Assembly: GCF_031877795.1 (NCBI RefSeq)
Contig: NC_133942.1
Span: 4,526,001-4,590,000 of the forward strand
DNA from: Strix aluco
Taxonomy: Eukaryota > Chordata > Aves > Strigiformes > Strigidae
Direction of reading: 5' to 3'
DNA: 64,000 nt
The notes under the pieces are model-generated. The model was not told the DNA's origin, did not search any database, and saw nothing but the letters and a program-made list of their open reading frames with translations. Made by a program: the position numbers and the translations under genes. Shown in pieces: positions 46,801 to 53,899 of this stretch; the stretch's first letter is position 1; each line of letters starts with the position of its first letter.

Positions 46801-49800
46801 AGCAGCTACAGGGGTGTGAGCATCTATAGGGGGTGTGAGCAGCTATAGGGGTGTGAGCAGCTATAGGGGGTGTGAGCAGCTACAGGGGTGTGAGCAGCTA
46901 TAGGGGGTGTGAGCAGCTACAGGGGTGTGAGCAGCTATAGGGGGTGTGAGCAGCTACAGGGGTGTGAGCATCTATAGGGGTGTGAGCAGCTATAGGGGGT
47001 GTGAGCAGCTACAGGGGTGTGAGCAGCTATAGGGGGTGTGAGCAGCTACAGGGGTGTGAGCAGCTATAGGGGGTGTGAGCAGCTATAGGGGGTGTGAGCA
47101 TCTATAGGGGTGTGAGCAGCTACAGGGGTGTGAGCAGCTATAGGGGGTGTGAGCATCTATAGGGGTGTGAGCAGCTATAGGGGGTGTGAGCATCTATAGG
47201 GGTGTGAGCAGCTATAGGGGTGTGAGCATCTATAGGGGGTGTGAGCATCTATAGGGGTGTGAGCAGCTACAGGGGTGTGAGCATCTATAGGGGGTGTGAG
47301 CAGCTATAGGGGGTGTGAGCATCTATAGGGGGTGTGAGCAGCTACAGGGGTGTGAGCAGCTATAGGGGGTGTGAGCAGCTACAGGCGTGTGAGCATCTAT
47401 AGGGGGTGTGAGCAGTTATAGGGGTGTGAGAACAGCTATAAGGTGTGTACACAGCTATAGGGGTGTGAGCAGCTATAGGGGTGTGAGAACAGCTATAAGG
47501 AGTGTACGCAGCTATAGGGGTGTGAGTACAGCTATAGGGGTGTGAGCACAACTATAGGGGGTGTGAGCAGCTACAGGGGGTGTGAGCAGCTATAGGGGTG
47601 TGCACAGCTACAGAGGTGTGAGCAGCTATAGGGGGTGTGAGCAGCTATAGGGGTGTGCACAGCTATAGGGGGTGTGAGCATCTATAGGGGGTGTGAGCAG
47701 CTATAGGGGGTGTGAGCAGCTATAGGGGTGTGAGCAGAGCTATAGGGGGTGTGCACAGCTGTAGGGGTGTGAGAACAGCTATAGGGGTGTGAGCAGCTAT
47801 AGGGGTGTGAGCGGAGCTATAGGGGGTGTGCACAGCTATAGGGGTGTGAGAACAGCTATAAGGAATGTACACAGCTATAGGGGGTGTGAGCAGCTATAGG
47901 GGTGTGAGCAGCTATAAGGAGTGTACGCAGCTATAGGGCTGTGAGAACAGCTATAGGGGTATAAGAACAGCTATAAGGAGTGTACACAGCTATAGGGGTG
48001 TGAGTACAGCTATAGGGGTGTGAGCACAACTATAGGGGGTGTGAGCAGCTATAGGGGGTGTGAGCAGCTATAGGGGTGTGCACAGCTATAGGGGGTGTGA
48101 GCAGCTATAGGGGGTGTGAACAGCTATGGGGGTGTGAGCAGCTATAGGGGGTGTGAGCAGAGCTATAGGGGGTGTGCACAGCTGTAGGGGTGTGAGAACA
48201 GCTATAGGGGTGTGAGCAGCTATAGGGGTGTGAGCAGAGCTATAGGGGGTGTGCACAGCTATAGGGGTGTGAGAACAGCTATAAGGAATGTACACAGCTA
48301 TAGGGGGTGTGAGCAGCTATAGGGGTGTGAGCAGCTATAAGGAGTGTACGCAGCTATAGGGCTGTGAGAACAGATATAGGGGTATAAGAACAGCTATAAG
48401 GAGTGTACACAGCTATAGGGGTGTGAGTACAGCTATAGGGGTGTGAGAACAGCTATAGGGGGTGTGAGCAGCTATAGGGGTGTGAGAACAGCTATAAGGT
48501 GTGTACACAGCTATAGGGGTGTGAGAACAGCTATAAGATGTGTACACAGCTATAGGGGTGTGAGCAGCTATAGGGGTGTGAGAACAACTATAGGGGGTGT
48601 GAGCAGCTATAGGGGGTGTGAGCACAGCTATAAGGAGTGTACACAGCTATAGGGGTGTTCACAGCTATAGGGGTGTAAGAACAGCTATAAGGAGTGTATA
48701 CAGCTATAGGGGTGTGAGAACAGCTATAGGGGTGTGTGCAGCTATAGGGGATGTGAGCAGCTATAGGGGTGTGCACAGCTACAGAGATGTGAGCAGCTAT
48801 AGGGGTGTGAGCAGCTATAGGGGGTGTGATCACAGCTATAGGGGTGTGAGCAGCTATAGGGGGTGTGATCACAGCTATAAGGAGTGTACACAGCTATAGG
48901 GGTGTTCACAGCTATAGGGCTGACACAGCTATAGGGGTGTGAGAACAGCTATAGGGATTGTGAGCAACTATAGGGGGTGTGAGCACAGCTATAGGGGGTG
49001 TGAGCACAGCTATAAGGAGTGTGCACAGTTATAGAGGTGTGCACAGCTATAGGGGGTGGCACAGCCATAGGGGGTGTGAGAACAGCTACAGGGGTGTGCA
49101 CAGCTATAGGGGTGTGAGCACAGCTATAGGAGTGTGAGCAGCTATACGGGGTGGCACAACTTTAGGGGGTGTGAGAACATTTATATGGGGTGTGCTTAGC
49201 TACAGGAGGTGTGAGCAGCTATAGGGGGTGAGCGAAGCTATAGGGGGTGTGAGCACAGCTATAGGGGGTGTGCACAAGCACGGAGGGGTGTGCATAGGCG
49301 TGCAGGGGTGTGCATAGCTACAGGAGGACGTGTGAAAGCACAGAGGGGTGTGCACAGGCCCAGGAGGGTGTGATATTGCCTGGAGGGGTGAGCACAAGCA
49401 CAGGGGGGTGAGCACACGGCGGTGTGAGCACACGGCGGCGTGAGCACAAGCACGGCGGTGTGAGCACACGGCGACGTGAGCACAAGCACAGCGGGGTGAG
49501 CACACGGTGGTGTGAGCACACGGCGGCGTGAGCACAAGCACAGGGGGGTGCACACCCAGCCAAACGCCCTGGCAGACGCACACCCACGCCCCGCTGCGTG
49601 CACACGCGCACAGAGGGGTGTGCACAGACGTGTGCACAAGGAGGGGCGCGTGCCCGCAGGCCCACGTGCAAACATGTGCTCACACGTGCACCCCTGTGCT
49701 CGCCCCGTGCCAGGGTGCAGGCTGAGAAGTGAGCAGCTACAGCAGCCATACACCTCGCACACGCGTGTGTACACACCGGGGTGTGCGGCCTGACCCCGCA

Positions 49801-51337
49801 CCTCCTTTAGGCTGCCAAAGTGGGCTGTTCACTCTTAAACCTACTGATGCACAGCACCGCAGCGGCTCAGGAAGCCACGTCCCCGTGAACCTCGTCCCCC
49901 TCCATCAGCTCCGCGCACCCGAGGCAGGGATTGATATTTACGGGCCCCGGCACTTTCCCCAGCCAACCAGCGGCCCTATTGATTTTTATTTAGGCGAATA
50001 ATTAAATATTTATTTTCACTTTGTTAAGCTCGGGAGGTCGGAGCCCACAGAAAGCGCAACAGCACGCGGGCAGCAGGAAAATCGATGCCTCGGTTTGCGG
50101 CCGCTGGAAGCGGCTCCCGCACCCTGAGTAGGTGTCAGTGTCCCCCACCCCAGCTCGCCCCGACCCCCCCCAGGGTCACTTACCCCCGGCAGCGTCTTCT
50201 GCTCGTGCAGGGCGCTCTGCGCCTTCAGGGCCGAGTCGCGGGCGCAGTAGGTGAGGAAGGCACAGCCTGCGGAGACGGGGAGACGGGGTCAGTGTCCGGC
50301 CCGGCACCGCCGCAAAGCCCTGGGCACCCGGAGAGCTGGCAGCGCTGGGTGTCTCAGCACCCTGGCACCCAGCACCCCGGCATCCAGCACCCTGGCACCC
50401 AGGTGGGCACCGCCGCCAGCGGGGCCAGAGTTCAGCCCCAAAACAGGGTGGGAGATCTCGGTACAAAAGAGCAGCGGGATGAAGGAGCAAGGCAAGAGCA
50501 GGCAGCGAGTCTGGCAGCGCGCGGGCAGCAGCGCCCGGCTCCAGGGAAAGCCACCGCCGAAGCCCTCTGGGAAGCAAATCTCCAGGCGTCGAGGCCAAGC
50601 ATCCCGGCTTGTTGCCACGCTTCTCCCGGCCCCGAGCATCCTCCTCGGGATGAGACTCGCGTGGCCAAGGCGCTCCGGCTCCTCCGACATCGCGGCGCTT
50701 CGGGAATCGGGAATCCGCCTGGGGTGAGGTTTTCCCACGCTGACTCACGCTGCCAAGCCGCTCGCTCGCCCGGGGCTGGCGGCAAGGAGCGAGCCCTGGG
50801 GACGGGGTCTGGTCCTCTCCCCTCCATCTCTCCCGTTCCCGAGGGAGCATCCCAGGTCCCCGTGCCGCCGCCACGCCACTCCCTCCCTGAGGGCTCCCCC
50901 CCAGTTTGCTGGGGTCACATCCAAAAGCGTCTGAAAGTGATATTAAAACAGCAGCAAAACAGTTTCCCTTCAACAAAGTAAATATTTAATGAATAAAATT
51001 GACATTGATGCATTTTTAATATTGGCACAATTAAATCCGCCAGCTGATTAAGTATTAATAACTCTTAATAAGTACAATCAGCGTGCCTGGGAGGAGAGGG
51101 AGCGTGGCAGCGGGGCAGGGGGACACCGAGGGCTGGGGTCCTTCACCCACCTCAGGGTGCTGGGGACATCTGCCCTCGCGGGGAGCAAGGAGAGATCCCC
51201 CCCAGTTAAATATTATCCCACTGCGGGTGGAAAGGGGAGGTCAGCGCAGCGGCTCACGTCAGTCCCGGTGCCATTTCCAGTGTTTACCATCCGTAATCAT
51301 GTTGGCTTCCTCCTCTTCGCTCTTTTTTCCCCTGTTG

Positions 51338-51368
<31 letters not shown>

Positions 51369-53525
51369 TGCAGGCAACAACGTCGACAGTGCCCAGGCGT
51401 TCTGGAGAAGTTCGGAGGGCTGGAGCGGGAGCGATCCCGCTCCGGAGGCTGGCCGGGGGGAAGGATGCCATTCAAATTAGAGGAGCGTCCGCAATTAAAT
51501 CACACGTCTGGGCCGCAGCAGTTGAAGCTCGCGCTGGAGGAAGAGCCGAGGGGGCCCGGTAAGGTGCAAATCCCATTGTTGGGGGCACACAAGCAGCTTT
51601 GGAGGTGCCTGGAGACATTTTGGTGGCCGCGGTGCCGAGATCGATGGAGTCTTGGTGGCTGCCCCACGGCGGCATCCGCAAGCGCCAAGTTTTGGCTTCC
51701 CAGAAAGTCGCGGCGAAGCGGGAGCTGCCCGTGGCACGGGGGCTCGACGGCGGCGTGCGGGGGAACGTGAGATCCCGTCCGGGTGACACCCGGGCTGCCC
51801 TGAGCCTGCTCCGGCGCCACAGAGCCCCGGCTCAGGGGTGGGGGGTTCCGTGAAGACGCTGGCGCTGCACGCGTGAGCCCCTCGGCGCGTCACTGCTCGG
51901 GGTGCTGGGTGCTCTGCACCCTGTGCCGGGATGCCGGCCAGGCATGGCGCAGGCAGGGAGCAGGCAGGTGGGTGCCCCCATCCGCGGTGGGTGCCTGTAT
52001 CTCAGGTGGGTGCCCCCATCCGCGGTGGGTGCCTGTATCCCAGGTGGGTGCCCGTATCCCAGGTGGGTGCCCCCATCCGCAGTGGGTGCCTGTATCCCAG
52101 GTGGGTGCCCCCATCCGCGGTGGGTGCCTGTATCCCAGGTGGGTGCTCCCATCCATGGTGGGTGCCTGTATCCCAGGTGGGTGCCCCCATCCCAGGGGTG
52201 CCCAAAACTCACACGTGGGTGCTCCAATGCCAGACAGGTGCCCCTAAGGGGTGCCCTAAACACCATTGGGGTGCTCCCAGCCATGGGGTGCTCTGACCCC
52301 AGGGGTGCCCCCAAGCCAGACAGCAGCTCCCAGCCCCTGGTCGGCACCCTAACCCCAGATGGGTGCCCCCATCTCAAGCAGGTGACCCCATCGCAGAGGT
52401 AACTCCACCTTAGATGGGTGCCTCTCCTTCAGGCGTACCCCAATCTTAGGGGGGTCACATACCAGGGTTCCCCCACCTCAGGGGTACCTTTACCTCAGGG
52501 GTGCCCCCAGCTGAGGGGTGCCCCATACCAGAGTGACCGTACCACGGTGCCCCATACCAGGGTGCCCCACCTCAGGGGTGCCCTACCTCAGGGTGCTCCA
52601 CCTCAAGGGTGCCCCCAACTCAGGGCTACCTCCACCTCAGGGGTGCCCCCACCTCAGAGGTGCCCCATACCAGGGTGCCCCACCTCAGGGGTGCCCTACC
52701 TCAGGGTGCTCCACCTCAAGGGTGCCCCCAACTCAGGGCTACCTCCACCTCAGGGGTGCCCCACCTCAGGGTGCTCCACCTCAAGGGTGTCCCTAACTCA
52801 GGGCTACCTCCACCTCAGGGGTGCCCCCACCTCAGAGGTGCCCCATACCAGGGTGCCCCACCTCAGGGGTACTTCCAGATCATGGGTGCCCCATCTCAGG
52901 GAGTGCCACCTCAGGGGTACCCCCACCTCAGAGGTGCCCCATACCAGGGTGCCCCAGCTCAGGGGTACTTCCAGATCACGGGTGCCCCATCTCAGGGAGT
53001 CCCACCTCAGGGGTACCCCCACCTCAGAGGTGCCCCATACCAGGGTGCCCCAGCTCAGGGGTACTTCCAGATCACGGGTGCCCCATCTCAGGGAGTCCCA
53101 CCTCAGGGGTACCCCTACCCCAGGGTGTCCCACCTCAGGGGTTCCCCACCTCAGGGGTGCCCCACACCCGGGTGCCCCACCTCAGGGCGTCCCACCTGAG
53201 GAGTCCCCCCCCCCCCCCGCTCCGGGGTGTCCCCCCCCGGGCCGCCGCGCCTGCTCGGGCCCCCCGTACCTTTGTGCATGCCGGTGAAGCGATCCTTGAG
53301 CACGGTGAGCTCGTAGATGCGGCCGAACTCCTCGAAGAGAGGCTTGAGGTCGCTCTCCTCCAGGTTCCGCGGGATCTGCCCCACGAAGAGCTTGATGGCG
53401 TCGTGATCCTTCATGGCGATGGCGCCGGGCGGGCGGCTCAGCCCGTTCACCCGGCCGCTGTTCGCGGTGCTGAACGCCGCCCCCGCCTCCGCCGCCGCCG
53501 CCACGCCGCTGCCCGCCGCGGCCAT
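34723..53525 (-). CDS. CELF6: CELF6, CUGBP/Elav-like RNA-binding protein, complete coding region in 12 exons
   Basis: CELF6 is a nuclear and cytoplasmic RNA-binding protein that regulates alternative splicing and mRNA stability by binding UGU/GU-rich RNA, mostly in neurons. The exons join to 1452 bases, 483 aa (human about 481). RRM1 (about 46-130) has RNP2 IKLFVGQIP and RNP1 KGCAFLTY; RRM2 (about 132-212) has RKLFVGML and KGCAFVKY; the divergent Ala/Gln/Pro-rich linker follows; RRM3 (about 400-476) has CNLFIYHLP and KCFGFVSF, ending RPKDANRPY. The N-terminus [20 protein letters not shown] and the linker separate it from CELF3, 4 and 5. Intron 2 is 9.2 kb from exon 2 to 40547 and carries most repeats of the window. 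A second first exon may start inside it. Confidence 0.95.
34985..35375 (-). repeat. 27-30 bp minisatellite in CELF6 intron 11
   Basis: About a dozen degenerate copies of GGGGACACTGGGGTGACAGG plus GTCTG on the plus strand. The GGGGACACTGGGG core is shared with the array at 22580-23245 on the other side of PARP6. Confidence 0.8.
35714..35857 (-). CDS. CELF6: CELF6 exon 11
   Basis: 144 bases, [20 protein letters not shown] then [20 protein letters not shown] and TNQSKCF. It carries RNP2 of RRM3. Confidence 0.97.
35987..36067 (-). CDS. CELF6: CELF6 exon 10
   Basis: 81 bases, [20 protein letters not shown] then IPQQQRE, linker region. Confidence 0.95.
36944..37006 (-). CDS. CELF6: CELF6 exon 9
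   Basis: 63 bases, [20 protein letters not shown] then A. The donor GCAG|gtctca is weak, suggesting this in-frame exon may be skipped at times. Confidence 0.92.
37288..37437 (-). CDS. CELF6: CELF6 exon 8
   Basis: 150 bases, [20 protein letters not shown] then [20 protein letters not shown] and YTNGIHPYP. In frame and skippable. Confidence 0.95.
37525..37669 (-). CDS. CELF6: CELF6 exon 7
   Basis: 145 bases, [20 protein letters not shown] then [20 protein letters not shown] and AAPLTPSS. Ala/Gln/Met-rich linker. Confidence 0.95.
38057..38200 (-). CDS. CELF6: CELF6 exon 6
   Basis: 144 bases, [20 protein letters not shown] then [20 protein letters not shown] and AYGAYTQA. End of RRM2 and the start of the linker. 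Confidence 0.96.
38335..38640. other. AT-rich, TAAT-bearing island in CELF6 intron 5
   Basis: Unique sequence with TTTAATTATAGC, GTTAATTAAAC, CCAATTAAAG and GTGATTGGATTA in otherwise GC-rich DNA, resembling a conserved noncoding element. Conservation cannot be seen from one sequence. Confidence 0.35.
38664..38743 (-). CDS. CELF6: CELF6 exon 5
   Basis: 80 bases, [20 protein letters not shown] then GSQTMP. RNP1 of RRM2. Confidence 0.97.
38875..39003 (-). CDS. CELF6: CELF6 exon 4
   Basis: 129 bases, [20 protein letters not shown] then [20 protein letters not shown] and SK. RNP2 of RRM2. Confidence 0.97.
39400..39700. other. AT-rich island in CELF6 intron 3
   Basis: Unique sequence with TTTCATTATTATTACC, ACGATTAATGC and AAATTAGTTAAG around a short GC-only core (CGCGGCCGCGCGC) near 39476-39500. 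Confidence 0.35.
40498..40546 (-). CDS. CELF6: CELF6 exon 3
   Basis: 49 bases, [16 protein letters not shown]. It begins in phase 0 with Met114, so it can be joined to exon 2, to the alternative first exon at 45507-45590, or act as a start itself. Confidence 0.96.
41725..41945. other. AT-rich island in CELF6 intron 2
   Basis: About 220 bases of complex unique sequence (GAATAAATTTCC, TTAATGTAATAAACC, TTATTAAACTG) between repeat-rich segments. Confidence 0.35.
42100..42560. repeat. CCCATCCATCCCC-type repeat in CELF6 intron 2
   Basis: Degenerate units around CACCCATCCATCCCCA and CATAGCACCCATC. Confidence 0.75.
43190..44210. repeat. CA-rich low-complexity block in CELF6 intron 2
   Basis: About 1 kb of CACACCC/CGCACACC variants on the plus strand. 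In the CELF6 pre-mRNA this reads GUGUG-rich, the class of sequence CELF proteins bind. Confidence 0.8.
44215..45290. repeat. 40-bp minisatellite in CELF6 intron 2
   Basis: Degenerate from 44215, regular from about 44700. Each unit contains CCCCCCATCCCTGGGTGCAG then ATACACCCTCCTCACCAACA. A four-unit, 160-bp higher-order pattern repeats at 44841 and 45001. On the sense RNA strand each unit carries GGTGAGG or GGTGAGC, a 5' splice-site-like core. Confidence 0.93.
45380..45955 (-). promoter_or_regulatory. CELF6: Intronic CpG island with GGCTC array and G19 run
   Basis: Dense CpG DNA around the candidate exon. It includes ten GGCTC pentamers at 45686-45736, GC-box-like GGGGCGGGG elements and 19 consecutive Gs at 45934-45952 at the border with the long minisatellite. 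Confidence 0.6.
45507..45590 (-). CDS. CELF6: Candidate alternative first exon of CELF6
   Basis: An ATG at 45588-45590 opens 28 codons ([14 protein letters not shown] ... SKILCIE) ending at the donor GAG|gtaggg. The exon is phase 0, and CELF6 exon 3 begins in phase 0, so a spliced product would start MQLPQVP and run into [12 protein letters not shown], losing RRM1. It sits in a strong CpG island. The mixed, non-repetitive codon content ([13 protein letters not shown]) stands out from the surrounding repeats. It could instead belong to an unrelated nested gene. Confidence 0.5.
45956..49275. repeat. 18/19-bp minisatellite, about 3.3 kb, in CELF6 intron 2
   Basis: Unit GTGAGCAGCTATAGGGGT on the plus strand, with a 19-bp form carrying one more G and variants GCATC for GCAGC and TACAG for TATAG. 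The first 1.4 kb is homogeneous; from about 47400 extra variants appear (AGAACAGCTATAAGGAGTGT, CACAGCTATAG). By length there are about 180 units. Each unit holds the palindrome CTATAG or AGCT core. Confidence 0.96.
47700..48545. repeat. 423-bp higher-order tandem duplication inside the minisatellite
   Basis: The variant pattern of about 47700-48120 recurs 423 bases later, for example AGGAATGTACACAGC at 47861 and 48284, and CTATAGGGCTGTGAG at 47931 and 48354. Only scattered single-base differences were seen, so the duplication is young. Confidence 0.85.
49260..49560. repeat. CACGGCGGCGTGAG-type repeat
   Basis: About 300 bases of GTGTGAGCACACGGCGG and GAGCACAAGCACGG units adjoining the large array. 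Confidence 0.8.
49955..50050. other. Short AT-rich island near CELF6 exon 2
   Basis: Contains TTGATTTTTATTTAGG, GAATAATTAAATATTTATTT and CACTTTGTTAAG, 130 bases downstream of exon 2 in transcript sense. Confidence 0.35.
50184..50266 (-). CDS. CELF6: CELF6 exon 2
   Basis: 83 bases, [20 protein letters not shown] then EQKTLPG. RNP1 of RRM1; identical in sense to other CELF paralogues. Confidence 0.97.
50930..51085. other. TAAT-rich island in CELF6 intron 1
   Basis: Dense homeodomain-type cores: AATATTTAATGAATAAA, TTTTTAATATTGG, CAATTAAATCC, AGTATTAATAACTC, TTAATAAGTAC. GC-rich DNA on both sides makes it stand out. Confidence 0.4.
51960..52200. repeat. 19-bp (38-bp dimer) minisatellite in CELF6 intron 1
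   Basis: Alternating GTGGGTGCCCCCATCCGCG and GTGGGTGCCTGTATCCCAG, about twelve subunits. Confidence 0.9.
52430..53200. repeat. CTCAGGGGTGCCCC-type minisatellite in CELF6 intron 1
   Basis: Units of 13-16 bases around CACCTCAGGGGTGCCCC with longer blocks repeated (CCCATACCAGGGTGCCCC; TACTTCCAGATCACGGGTGC three times at about 53060-spaced 85-90 bases). It ends about 70 bases from exon 1. Confidence 0.88.
53270..53525 (-). CDS. CELF6: CELF6 exon 1 with start codon
   Basis: 256 bases, residues 1-85: [20 protein letters not shown] through [20 protein letters not shown] and DRFTGMHK. The ATG at 53523-53525 has G at -3 and +4 and aligns with the human start. The frame stays open upstream without another ATG nearby. 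Confidence 0.94.
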
Positions 53526-53850
53526 GGCCCGCTCCGCCGCCGCCGCCGCCGCCGCCGCTGCGGGAGGCGCCCGCCGCCCCGCCCCGCCCCGCCCCGCCCC
53601 GCTCCGGCACCGCTCGGCACCGCTCGGCACCGCTCGGCTCGGCCCGGGCCTCCCCGCTGCCGGCCGCCCCCCCCCCTTCCTCCTCCTCCTCCTCCTCCTC
53701 CTCCTTCTCCTCCTCCTCCTCCTCCTCCTCCTCCTCCTCCTCCCCGCCCGCGCGCGCGGCCGCCAGCGGGCTGGTGACGTCACCTGCCGGCCCCGGCGAG
53801 ACGCACGGCATTAGCATAATGAGGGAGCGGCGGCCAATCAGGAGCGGAGG
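53526..53850 (-). promoter_or_regulatory. CELF6: CELF6 promoter and leader
   Basis: CpG island with a perfect palindromic CRE (TGACGTCA, 53775-53782, inside GGTGACGTCACC), a POU/homeodomain-like ATTATGCTAATG (minus strand) near 53809-53822, and a CCAAT at 53834-53838. A GGA/TCC run lies between them and the start. Confidence 0.55.
53675..53743. repeat. TCC microsatellite upstream of CELF6 start
   Basis: About 68 bases of TCC with two TTC interruptions; GGA-rich in the CELF6 sense strand. It may lie in the leader. Confidence 0.9.
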
Positions 53851-53899
53851 CTGCCAGCGGCGCGGGGGGCCCCGGCTCCGCCCACTGCTGCCCCCTGCC

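Noticed and set aside
45956-49275. CRISPR-like array
   Set aside because: There are no unique spacers; repeats abut directly and the setting is a vertebrate intron. It is a minisatellite.
53526-53783. N-terminal extension of CELF6 upstream of 53525
   Set aside because: The frame is open upstream but has no ATG there, and the ATG at 53525 matches the human start and has a good context.
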